Assembly (NCBI GenBank): GCA_004794785.1
Contig: SJOL01008492.1
Location: 1,249,095-1,313,094, forward strand
Length of the DNA: 64,000 nucleotides
Source: Opisthorchis felineus
Lineage: Eukaryota > Platyhelminthes > Trematoda > Opisthorchiida > Opisthorchiidae
Direction of reading: 5' to 3'
In this document: positions 12,480 to 23,120 of the stretch, piece after piece
How positions within the stretch are numbered: position 1 is the stretch's first letter
How the letters are laid out: every line of letters begins with the position of its first letter
Position numbers and translations under genes: made by a program
The notes under the pieces: model-generated
Seen by the model: the letters and a program-made list of their open reading frames with translations, nothing else
Database searches by the model: none
What the model was told of the DNA's origin: nothing

Positions 12480-13470
12480 CGATAATGTTGTCGGACTACT
12501 TTACTGAAATCCCAACCAGCTGTATTCGATACTGTGCCTAGAGACCACTGTTGAGTTCCCTTTCGGTTGCGCATATCCACGCACCTCATTGGTCAGATTT
12601 CATAGCCTCAAAGCAGTGAAGATCGGCAAGAGTTTTGACAGACGCAGATTTTGGTTCCGGGAATAACATTCGACCTACTCTACAGGATATTCTTCAGCGG
12701 CAAGAATGCTTTTCACTTCAGATTTCGCGCGACCGTATGCGAAAACGTGGATATTGGTATTGGTAGATCCTGATCGTTCTTTACGGAACACCCTGAGGAC
12801 ACTTCCGTCTTCGAACTGTTGATTTCGAAGCCGAGTCTGTTGGCACACTGCTTACTTTGGTATAGTAGTGGTAGGATACTCCCCGTTTTTCACCTAGCCA
12901 AGGACGTCATGGGCGTAAATTAGGTTAGATATCCAGTTATCCATAGTATGATGTATCTTTCTGACAGTATTATCGAGTTTCCACCGAAGAAGCAGCCAAA
13001 TGGAACTGTGAATAGGACCCTCACCTCTGCACTCCTGTGGGAAGGCAGAAACCATAGGAATTCTCGACATGCACTTGGACTTGAGTGTATGTGGGAGAGT
13101 TTTCAACCTTACTGATCCGATAATGTTGAGCAAATACAAATTACATCCTATGAAGCAGCGCAGTCAGTGGAGTCGAAGGCGGCCCTGATGTCAGCTAAAC
13201 GCAGGGCACTATGTTATTAAAACTTGAAACGATGCTCCAGTATTCAACGGCTGTAGAAGTCAGTTCGTTTTAACCTCTTTCTGGGGGAAGCCATCGTAAT
13301 AGTACTGGATGCTCGCATGTCTAACAGTGGAGATCAGGTTGACTAGCGTTGAGATCACTTTTGCCGCCATACCGATATGGCAGGTGACCAAGGAGTTGTC
13401 ACAGACCAGTTCGCTCTTATGCCGAGGCAATACCATGAAAAGGAAGGTTACAAGTCCAAACAAGGCCCTA
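12480..13470 (-). pseudogene. decayed LINE (non-LTR retrotransposon) reverse transcriptase
   Basis: Read on the minus strand, the RT landmarks occur in the right order, broken by stops and frameshifts. CDNSLVTCHIGMAAKVI (about 13400-13350) resembles the usual CDN.RGISL.G.AAKV block. LEHRFKF (13240-13220) is followed, after two stops, by LADIRAAFDSTD, the motif A aspartate region. A degraded motif B region follows. IYAHDV (12920-12903) stands for the catalytic YADD box with D changed to H. RLGFEINSSKTEV (12841-12791) matches the LGL.IN..KT.V motif. GYEI*PMRCVDMR (about 12620-12571) matches the downstream GCETW-R-EDMR block. The order and spacing fit an RTE/CR1-like LINE of the kind abundant in flatworms. 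It is plainly inactive. Hammerhead units A and B lie on either side, on the opposite strand. Confidence 0.87.
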
Positions 13471-13917
13471 TGTGATTAACAATATCTTCATTAGGTTAGC
13501 TCCTTTTAAGGAGATAATCGCTTACCGTTGCATAGCAAATTTCAGGATGACTATCAGCTCTAGATCACAGAGTCCCTCATATCAGTTGCTACTTTGTTGA
13601 GAGTTTTGATGGTGCTGACGGGGATGGTTATTTCGTGAAACACACTCATCTACAAAATGATTTGCTCTTAACGGAATCACAGCTGAACCCGTCGCTTGTG
13701 GTATTTTTCACACTAATGTACTTCACAAAGGTCACCTCATGTTTCAGTTAGTACGCTATTTTCAGTTTCACAGTATATTTTCTTGACGGAATACAATGTT
13801 CATATGGCTGCTGTAAACTTCGATGGCCTACTATCGGTCCGGCCCTACTTGGGGCTCATCAAGTAGGCGAGGTTCCCGTTAGTACGAAAATTGTTCCCAG
13901 AGAAACATAAGACAACT
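13471..13917. other. unassigned gap between LINE remnant and hammerhead unit B
   Basis: By position this would be the upstream (endonuclease-proximal) part of the minus-strand LINE, but I find no endonuclease motif. Nothing else is recognisable. Confidence 0.4.
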
Positions 13918-14165
13918 TTTGTGCAGCATATTCGGCTGAAGAGTGCCGTGAACGATTCGCCTGGAATTCAGTTGAGTCTCCTGTTGACACCAAATTAGTT
14001 TGCAAACGAGTGGGTTCTACCCGTAGCTTACAAACTGGGTGTCCAAGTAGAACATCAGGATGACAGAAACTCGAGGTCGGCGCCCACTTAACGAGACCCA
14101 AGAATTGCAAAACCGGTCGTGGGTTGCCGATGGTTTTTCAACAGACTTATGGGTAGCATGTCCCT
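13918..14165 (+). mobile_element. hammerhead repeat unit B (partial)
   Basis: It starts with the tail of a preceding unit (TTGTGCAGCATATTCGG, comparable to GGTGCAGAACATTCAG in unit C). The unit opening follows (GGAATTCAGTTGAGTCTCC, then ACACCAAATT), then a hammerhead block and the post-ribozyme GTAGCATG. Homology to unit C fades after about 14165. The presence of a previous unit's tail directly before a new unit's start again points to tandem organisation. Confidence 0.75.
14082..14124 (+). ncRNA. type I hammerhead ribozyme, unit B (degenerate)
   Basis: Stem I GCCCAC (14082-14087) pairs with GTGGGT (14119-14124). The core reads TTAACGA instead of CTGAYGA, stem II is weakened, and GAAA reads AAAA. 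The stem III plus cleavage string CCGGTC (14113-14118) is intact. With two invariant core positions and G12 altered, it is expected to be inactive. It supports the family through conserved stem I pairing. Confidence 0.72.
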
Positions 14166-17046
14166 TCAATGGTATTTCTTTACTTCGAAAACGCAACGCG
14201 TTGGTATGTACGGCTGTAGATCACTCACCCACCAAAAGCAATTGGATAGCTCTGTCGGTCGAGTCAGTGACAGCCATATAGTGACAGTCCATATGGTGCA
14301 AGGCGGCATCGTGAGACAGGAATGTGGATTAGGCAGTATCAGTCTTGTCTCACCATATTAAGGAGGATCAGCAAGTTGCGAGCTTGTCAAAGCCCAGTCA
14401 TTTATTATCTTTCAAGCATACGTTCGGAGATGAGTTATTATCCTATTCTTTGCCTAAATCTCCCTCGATTTATGGACGACCAGATACATGGCTTATTGCA
14501 CATAGTGGTTCAAGATAATTATCACAAATGAAGCATGCCTCATCTGAACAAAATTGAGCTGAAGGGGCGAAAATGCCTTCGGCCGAAGTACAGTGATCAC
14601 GAACCTAGAAAAAGATGGTTTTAAAAACGGGCCGGTGGCAGAAATATTATGCGGACAGTTTCGCTTTCCACTTCGACGTAATCTAAGGGAAGTGTGTAAG
14701 GAAAAAAGGCAAACAGACAAGCGGTGTAATTTTTGCTAATTTGTGGTAGAATGACGCTTTACGGACTGGTAGACGACACACTGATGAACTTGTACATTAC
14801 TGTGTATCTGCGGTTTTTGTACACCCCAGAGCTGGAAATTTGTAGCAAATTATTTTCAGGACTTAATTGCTGAGATGTTAATTGCGTGTGTCAAATAAGC
14901 TCGCACGCAGTTTGACAACATCAGATAGGGTGCTTCTGCCGACCAGAAACTGCGTGCATTGTCACTAGGTATCTGGCACATGTTCTGTCAGATGCCATCA
15001 CCACACCCGATCACACACACGCTGATGAGCTAATAGTATCATCAAGCCGGCAGCCATCATGAAGCATCAACCGATGCCGTATGGATGGGGATGGCTTACT
15101 GACATGTGCTTAACGGAGAAGTCGATACGACAAGACGATAGCTACGCGGATCTGGTTTTATCGATGATCATAAGCGAAATCTCAAAGAAATACCGACTTG
15201 GTTACACAACGTTTGAGAATAGCGATATTTGACTACGACATTCGAGACCTGCTGATTAGGTTAAACAAAGGAGTTGATTCCCAATGTGTATGCTAAATAA
15301 ATTGCACGAACAGATATCTTTTGAGACGTTCTTCGTTAGCACATCTGAAGTTAAGTGGACCATTTTATTTTTTGACCATTAGTGTCAATGTTTAGATAAG
15401 CACTTATTGGTTGACTTTTGTCACTCGGAATGGCTTTTTCCACTTAAAATTTTAGTGCTTGAACAGATTTATTTCTTGAAATCGTTCGGAAAGGGATGAG
15501 CTAAAAGCGAGTGACTGTTCTTAAGTACACTTTCCATCCTTCTGGTGTTGGCAGCATTGTAATCCTCTTACTCTAAAAGATATTCCTCATTATTCCAGGC
15601 CTTTCTTGTTTGTTACTTCTGAATTGTAACGTGAATGAAAGGGAGTTTTGGTTGAGTCCCCTGATGAGCTCGAGGACAGAAGAAGCTGACTGAAAGGATC
15701 CATCTTAAAAATTCTCGCGCATCCATACACGGCAAAAGGGTGCTTTATAGAAGACTCGGAAATGGTCTCCTTCCTTACTCTCTGCAGCAAGAAAGTAAGG
15801 CTTTTTGTTTGTTTCCCGGTTTTCTTATGAGAGGAGTAAGATGTGTATTGGAAGTGACTGAGTAACTTTTTGGAGTTGCACAGTTTGTATAAATTTAGCT
15901 TACGTCACTGTTTACCATACTGATTTTATATAGCTAAACTTGGTCAGTTTGGTCCGTACCAAACAGAAAGACCGACTTCCAACAAGTGCGGTAAACTAGG
16001 TAGTCCAGTGTTTTTCACGTTACTCCTGTCCAAAAATGGGTAGCCTTTTCAGTTTGTGTAACTCCACATACCCTCTGCTACCAAGTAAGTCAGCTTTAGT
16101 TGGAATCTCATATGCCCAGGAAAGGACCATATTTCTTCCTACTTGTCCTACTACTACGACCCAATCACGAAAAGAATGAATAAGCTCTGTTCATGACACG
16201 ACACACAACAGCGCACTTGAACAATATGTTATCGGATGGATATGGTATCAGTAACGGATAACATTTCGACTTCCATCTCTGGAAGAAGTTGACTCAAAAT
16301 ACCACCTAATATAAGCATATTTGGAACTACCGCGTTGATTAGTAATGCCACGAATGCTCATCGATCTGACCAACCTAGACAAGCTTACAGCTATTTGACT
16401 GCCAGCAAACGAGACCACGTTCCATCAGCCTCCCACGGGTGTAGCCATTGAGTAGGATTACAATTAGAACTTGAAGAATCATATTCGTTCTGTCTAACCC
16501 ACTTCAATAAGTGAGTGATGGAAGGATGACACATGCTTAGGGCGGTGTGATGCCTCTTTCATTCCATGCTAATACTCTCGGAGGTTTATTTTGTCATGAT
16601 TCATTAACAGTTCACTTGAATCGTAATCGGGTTCCTCGATAGAAGCCCTATCGTACCAGGGTTGTTCAAAGTACATTCCCGTCACAGCAAATGTTCTTCT
16701 GGTCCTGAACAGGTCGTCGTAACCTAGTTTGTTAGGCGGCGTGTCAACTCGACAAGTTTTTCAATCTCATCAGATTACTTAGTGGATTGTCGATCTACAA
16801 AAGTGCTTGAGATAAAAGCCATGTGGGATGTTTGAGCAAAACAATGGCTAGACGCTTGTTAGTAGTGATTTTAGGCTCTTCTGCTTCAGTGATAGGGAGG
16901 CAAATGGAAAAACTCAGATGAACTGTTGCTAGCACCATCATATTACACACACGAGGCAGTCGTCACTTTTGGGTAAAGTTGATTCATGATTGAAACCATA
17001 AAATAATTAAACGCATAGATTTTGAATTTTCTGATATCATTAGCAG
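14166..17046. other. no recognisable gene or element
   Basis: Several frames are open but none shows a domain. CTGATGAG strings at 15022 and 15663 were examined as possible hammerheads and rejected for lack of stems and of GAAA. Confidence 0.45.
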
Positions 17047-17269
17047 AATTTTGGGCGCAAGTAATTTACCATTAACCCTTAGGCACCGGTTCGTGCAAGA
17101 ACAACTGCGGTCAAATTTGCCGCAGATGAGAGTGGTTGGTATTAAGCAAGTGGACGAAGCTAACGGCTCCGAAATTCCCACATGGAACTCCTTTGAGAGT
17201 TGCCTGGCCTCGGATGGACAAACATATGATGTCGGAACCGTTCCAAGTTTGAAACACTACATTCAGTAG
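17047..17269 (+). CDS. candidate terminal exon, unknown protein
   Basis: A convincing acceptor (TTTTGAATTTTCTGATATCATTAGCAG) ends at 17046 and the frame then runs 73 codons to a TAG at 17267-17269. The exon would begin in phase with one carried-over base. The peptide looks like ordinary soluble protein: LPLTLRHRFVQEQLRSNLPQ near the start, then EIPTWNSFESC, and PSLKHYIQ at the end. Codon use mixes all third bases as a real exon does. No AATAAA lies close downstream and no upstream exon was found on this strand. I do not recognise the family. It is the best-looking isolated exon in the window but still unproven. Confidence 0.35.
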
Positions 17270-20200
17270 CTCTAGGCTTAACGGCCTGGTGTTACAATAT
17301 TATTGTGTCTTCGAGTGTCCCACGACATCGTTGAATAGTCGCATAAATGCACTGGCTGTCTTATAAGTCTTATGAGTAAAGTACTGGTGAGGCACAATTT
17401 GGATGAGCCATTCTGAATTCACCTAGCGAGCTGTAGGTGTGTATTCAACAAAGCTACATGGATGGGCCGAGTCTTCTTGATTTCAGCTAAAGGTTACAGA
17501 AGAAATCAACAAACATCAACTGGGTGAATTCAAGCCTGATTCCTAGCGATGATTAGGTTAATCTGTAGAGAAGGCCAACCGATTAGCTTTGAACAGCGGA
17601 GTACTTGCAAGTATTTACTTATCAGGGGTTGTTGCAACTTTTCTATGGCTTCACAGTATTATGTGGACTTTACAAAAACGTTTTGTGTATCTGCTTCTCA
17701 TTAGCATTACCATCAGTGTATGCGAATGTGATTATCAGTATCAGAGAAGCCTTCGTTAACAATCAAACTAGAAAGAAGTAGAAGTAGCAGTGCTTTGGAT
17801 ATTGATGTATGAAGCAGTGCCTGATGATACATGTTCCATCCTACAAGAACCTTGAAATAATTTGCATGCAACTGAATTTTTGGCCTTTATTTGGTGCTAC
17901 ACGTATATGAAATAGAAATAGACCCCACGATATTGGCCTCTCTTGAAGCAAGCTCCATTAACCGATCTGCACAATGTCGAAGTCACACTGAGGAGCATTA
18001 ACTTATTTGTAATTGACTAATTGTGTGCCGACGCCAATTTCTGAGCTCTCGGAAGGGGTAATTTTGGGATTTTAACGGAATGTAGGCCACAATTTTGCAA
18101 ATCCTCTGTTTGTTTAGATACAGATACAGAGCCCCGTTTTACTTATTTGGCAAGGCATAATGAATGAATCTTCATATTCTCAGCCTATTGAAACAGTCCC
18201 TCTCAAAAGATAATGAAAGTAGGAAGATATTTGGTTCAATTAATCAAAAGGGTTCGAGCTGCTAGGAGAGTTTAAAAACAACGGGGCAGACTGAATGACA
18301 TTGTGAATGTGGCGATGGCTGGATGAAAAAGTAGTGGACACTTCTCTGCATAGAACAGAACGTCCACACAACTGGGTTTTCTGCTTGAACGGTAAACTAA
18401 AAATGCTCCTCCAAGGTGAACAATTGCCCGGACTGTTGTATTTGGAGAAGTGTTCCCCACATCAGTGGACCTCAGACAATCTGCTGACCACTGACTTTCC
18501 TGTGTTGTAGAAATTCAACAGCTGGAAATTTCATCCTTTAAATTTAGCGGTCTCACTGCAACCATGGAAAACCGCTGAAACTACGCCAAATCACAAAATT
18601 GTTCAGGTTTTCAATTTAAACGGCTCACACCAGTAAAGACTGGAACATGTGTTCTTTAACCGTCAAATCACGTGTACCAGGCACTGCTAATAATAAAAAC
18701 TCAGTGAATGTTGTTTACGTGAAGATTTATCGCTATACGAATGGCGGTAGAACGACAAGGTTGTTTATGTGCTCTGACTAGCAGTACACATGGCACTGCG
18801 AACGTACGCTCCAACAGTCGCCGTGGTCTGTCGTCAACTGAGTCAGTGCAGTCCTACGTTGGTAGGTGTCAGGAACGACGAAGAGCAATCGAAACGCCGT
18901 TTGTGTTTATACAAATCGTGGCCGGTGTACGTCTAGTGACAAGGTGGTTTAATTAGTCACTGAGTCATTAGCAATTTACAGGTATCTGGGGGTTACGAAT
19001 ACACAGTTCTGTCATTGAAGAATTTACCAATTTCTTTTTAGCGTAACCGATCATTTTAAACAGAGGAACTTCACCAACAAAACGTATTCAGTAATCAGAA
19101 AGTTTGGGGAATCTCCTGAAGGGAAGGTTAGGCACGGTAAAGGTTTTTGGAAACAAACTTTCATTTCGGCTGAAATGAAATGGAAATATTCTTGTTGGGA
19201 GTGGCCAAAACGTTACAGAACTGAAATCGCTGAACTCACTTAAACCCGTCTGGCTGTTCAAGAAAAGCTGCAGGAGGTCGGCTTTGCTTATATCTCCTAC
19301 CGGAATAGGAAAACACAAAAACGTCGACCTGAACACAGTGTCGGATTCACAGTTGCAGAGCACAAATCAGAATTTAATGGGTGAACCAAACTGGGCCAAT
19401 TCGATAATGATGGCTATCCTATTCCCTGTCGAGGGCAGGTTTCGCCGTATTTTTCAGGATTTATGCCCTCATAATGTCACAATCAGATGAGAAGCAGAAC
19501 AAATTGTTTTACCAACTGTCTGATCTGGTCAGATCTGATTCTCCAAGCACCAATCTATTCTGATGCTGCCAAATTGCCCATCAAACTCATTCTACTTGGA
19601 TGTAAGAAACCTCAAGTAACCGAAAACGTTGTCGAAATTTTATGGCACTCCAGAGCAAATTCGGGAGAATAGACAATTCCAAAACACGACCGAAATCCAC
19701 TGGGCTCGAATACGAACACGTTCATGCAGCTGCGCCGGATACAACTTTACCCAAGAAAGAACGCAGGAGACTGTTTGATGGGAATCACTAAGAGGCACCT
19801 TGACTTCGGAGAAGAATCTACCATTCGTTAAAACGGTCCTAGATTCCACAAGGAGAGTTTAAAGGCAAAACACTGCGTAGTTGAATAAGATGTTTTACCC
19901 CGACATTTCGTTTGCCGTGGCTGAAAATAGATAGTATAGCGTGGTCACGATGACTGGAATGCACTTCCGTTGTCTACTTTTGTGAACGGCTTTCTATAAA
20001 CCAGAAACTGTCTGAAGCTTTTTACTTGGATGACAACACACAATGGGCGGCAAAGTTCGAAAACACTGACGGTGAAGGCTGCATTATCATAAGTGCATGT
20101 ACATATTTATTGCAAGTAGCCAAATAATTGATAGTCTTGCGGCCACTAGAAAAGGTGTGCGGTTAATCTCCAAAGTAAGCTCTACAGCCAACTCGTCGGG

Positions 20201-22615
20201 TTTAGTTAATAACCCCAGATCCACGTAATGAAGTCTTTCTTACTGCCAGTATCATCAATTTTCATTGCACACATATTCACAGCCGAATCACCCAGTATTT
20301 CTTCTTAAACTATGTAAGCACTTGTCCATTAGGCTCAGTCTACGATGAACGAAATTCGGCCACTGCAACAACAACCTGCAAGTAAACTTATAAAAAGTAT
20401 CAGCTTAAGGCTTAGTATCAGAGCATGATACCCTGAGGTGTACGCCAGCGTAGGCGGGTGTAAGACCCAAGGCTGCACAATAGTACAATTGACTTAAGTT
20501 ATCCGGCAAGTTCATAAGCTGTTAAGTTTGGTTACAAAAAGCTGGACCAAACTTTTGTTTACCATTATTTATTCCTTCGAGTGAAACTTTGAATGATCCA
20601 AACGACCCAGACTGAGCATCTACAAAGAACCAAGTAACCAATGATTTCCTGTCTTATATTTTTGGAAAACCAAACCAACTCTAGACCCAAGAAGTTACTT
20701 CTTCCTAAGTGAAAAGTGCCTGATGACGCTTTTACAAAATTTACGTTATTGAAGTTTCCCAAACGTGCGTATTCTTACCTTCACTAGGTCTTGGGATACA
20801 AGCAATTTTATAAGTTGCACGTCACAGCTACTCAAAATCTGCGGACCGGCTACCGGACTCTTCGTGTTTGGAGCTAATAAATAGACGTGGTTCTTGGAAG
20901 CGAAGGTAATCGATACCTGAAATGAACAGCATCATGGCTCTTGAAGCCATATATTTGATGGAAACAGAAAACTATATTGGATCTCTTTGCAGCGGAACCT
21001 CTGAACCGTCAGTGTGTAGCATATTGCGTGGAAGAATAACAATATGCTACTGACCACGGAGAGCTCCATCAGGTCTCTAATTCCAATATCAGCGTGTGAG
21101 TGGACTCAGGAGTAAAGCATTTGTTTTTAACCCACATGGCGTATATTTTGTGATTAAGTCTGCAAATTCAGGTATGACGTGGACAACTCGTTTATCCTAT
21201 TAAACAATTAGGCCCATCAAGGAGATATTAACTTTGAGAAGAGAATACTTTTGTTTTATCCCATTCGCAGATGAATTACCAACAGGAATCTGCAAAACAC
21301 TGCGTTCATCCCGCATATTTCTACTTGAAACCGATTTATCATCCCATAATTTATCTTGAAGAGTTGTTTATGCTGAAGAATATGTCACGAAACATGGTAT
21401 ATAAGATAATAAACGTGATAAATGCTATCCGTATACGTTATCGATTGAGCGGGGTTTCTTGTAACCGGAGGCACTAGAACGTTAACTAAAGCCACTAAAA
21501 TGTTGGTCGGTACTTGACATTTTTAGTAATTTAGGCATTTGGAACCCTGGAGATAGCAGTGAAATGATAATGCACCATCGCTTAGAGAATAAATGGCCAC
21601 AGGTGGCGCCACAGCGGCATTTTTGCCCCATTTAGTGATTTAACATAACCTTGTATGCTTTCATTTTGGTAACTATAATAAATTGCTCCTCAAAATTTGG
21701 TGAAATAATGGATAACAGGTATAAACAGAGGCGCTCTTGTTCTGTTGACTCAATGGTTCTGCTTTTTGTCTTTCATCTGAAAAGTTAAGTATTTCTAATT
21801 TAAATATGTGAAACACTTTAAATGTGGTGAAATTAATGAGGGGTGTCAGAGCTCCATAAGAAACAGAACTTTGTAGTGATGTTGTCCTGGGATAGCCAGT
21901 ATGTTAATTATGTCAATGTGAAAACAAACTTCTCTGGTAGAAAAACAGTTATAAATTTTGGTTGAATCAACCATTAAGTTACTTGTAGCCAGTGGTACAT
22001 TCAATTAAAAATCCCCAGGATGCCAGGCTTGTCGGCCAGCTTGCTGTTGTGTTCAATTGCTTGAAACTGCATTCGTTTACCCCGACTTGATGAGTCCTAA
22101 TAAATTTGAAAAGTATGATGCGACTAGGCTTTTTGGAATCCTATCACAAGTCTACTGTTGACACCTAGTCATACTACAGATGTAGTCGATCTGGAAAAGC
22201 AGTCCAATACGCCTTTCTTCAGGGCGGAGACCAATCGGATGCATGTGGCCGGGTCCGACCATCTAGTCTTCTCAATCCCAACACTGAGTGGCCATCGACT
22301 TGATACGTCTGCATGTCGTACGGTAAGTCAAGTTAGTTTCCCTCTGTCTAGTACATGCCCTAGGTTTTGTTAAAGACCTAACTATTAGTGAAGTCAGAAC
22401 GGTCCATAAATTTTTTCCATACCCCTTCAGGGAGATCTAACAACTAAAGATGTAAATACTAAATCAATAAAAGCGAAATTTCGAGTGAAGTGTTTTAAAT
22501 ATCTTCACACTATCAGCAAAAGTTAAGCAGCTCGGATCACACGACAGGTGCTCTTTCAGTCTGAAAAGTCGTCACAAGGGAAGTTAGTTGCCACTTCATT
22601 ACAAGATGTAAATAT
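17270..22615. other. no recognisable gene; one dispersed repeat
   Basis: No named element was found apart from the diverged repeat at 21305-21420. Frames such as 18307-18510 and 21271-21477 have acceptor-like sequence upstream, but the latter coincides with the repeat. Confidence 0.4.
21305..21420. repeat. diverged dispersed repeat, partner at 36.0 kb
   Basis: The sequence GAAACCGATTTATCAT, then AGTTGTTTAT, then GATAATAAACG aligns in the same orientation with GAAACCAATTTATCAT, AGTTGTTTAT and GATAATCGTAA at 36001-36110. On the minus strand both copies can be read as a related peptide (HILQHKQLF here, HLLQYKQLF there), so it may be a fragment of a retroelement reading frame. No family is assigned. 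Confidence 0.6.
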
Positions 22616-22820
22616 CTGATTAAGGGATGAGTGGCGCAATATCCTGTCCGAGTTTAAGGTAATCACACTGCTGATCAGTAGCTTGTGTATTTCGGTCCAG
22701 CGTTCGGCGACTAGCCGGAAGGTCGCGTGTTCAAGTCTTCCTAAAGAGTCGTGATATGACGATTCCTAAAAAGGCTGAAACAACTTTTCAGTGCTTTTTG
22801 GCTTTTAGGCACAGATTGGC
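22616..22820 (+). mobile_element. tRNA-derived SINE, family 1, copy 2
   Basis: It carries the leader GATGAGTGGCGCAATATCC, the shared CACACTGCTGATCAG motif, a tRNA-like segment with box B TGTTCAAGTCTTCC (about 22728-22741), a degenerate hammerhead (22756-22794), and the ending CACAGATTGGC. It stops directly against hammerhead unit C, with only two or three bases between them. Confidence 0.8.
22756..22794 (+). ncRNA. SINE-borne hammerhead remnant, copy 2
   Basis: The core reads ATGACGA (expected CTGAYGA). Stem II is TTCC/GG around an A-rich loop. GAAA is intact (22777-22780), followed by CAACTTTT where the family has CAGCUG-UA, and then the stem I 3' strand CAGTGC (22789-22794). The 5' stem I strand is eroded, so this copy should be inactive. 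It helps define the family consensus. Confidence 0.6.
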
Positions 22821-22908
22821 AAAACTTACTGCAAATGAGTGTATTTCGCTAATTCCGTGTAATTTTGTTTCAAGTAGAACATAGGGTTGACTGAAACTCG
22901 GGGACTGC

Positions 22909-22951
22909 GCCTACCTGACGAGCCCCAAGAAGGGCGAAGCCGGTCGTAGGC
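22909..22951 (+). ncRNA. type I hammerhead ribozyme, unit C (nearly intact)
   Basis: Stem I GCCTAC (22909-22914) pairs perfectly with GTAGGC (22946-22951). Core CTGACGA is at 22915-22921. Stem II GCCC/GGGC is perfect around CAAGAA. GAAG stands where GAAA is expected (22936-22939). Stem III is CCGG, then UC, with cleavage predicted after C22945. The only departure from the catalytic consensus is A15.1 to G, which can still pair with U as a wobble, so residual activity is conceivable. Compared with unit B, two stem I bases on opposite strands differ together (A-U here, G-C or C-G elsewhere), which is real covariation. Confidence 0.9.
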
Positions 22952-23085
22952 TGTCAAAGACTTTTCAGCAACCTTATGAGTAGTGCATTATGAATATACA
23001 TGTATCTCGATATCTCGAATATCGCGGCAACTGAAACATGAGGCGGCCTGGTGCAGAACATTCAGTTGCCTGGAAACATCACAAA

Positions 23086-23120
23086 CGAGAGATTCAGCTG
23101 AGTTCCAGTTGAGTCTCTCG
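23086..23120 (+). other. unit-boundary hairpin (unit C)
   Basis: CGAGAGATTCA (23086-23096) pairs with TGAGTCTCTCG (23110-23120) with one G-U wobble and a short loop. It sits at the junction of two tandem units. Equivalent hairpins with different arm sequences occur in unit D and fragment E, so pairing is kept while sequence changes. Its role is unknown. Confidence 0.65.

Noticed and set aside
15022..15060. CTGATGAG followed by TCATCAAGCCGG as a possible hammerhead
   Set aside because: No stem II, no GAAA, and no pairing stem I strands.
15655..15700. CTGATGAGCTCGAGGACAGAAG as a possible hammerhead
   Set aside because: Stem II and GAAA cannot be placed and there is no complementary stem I.
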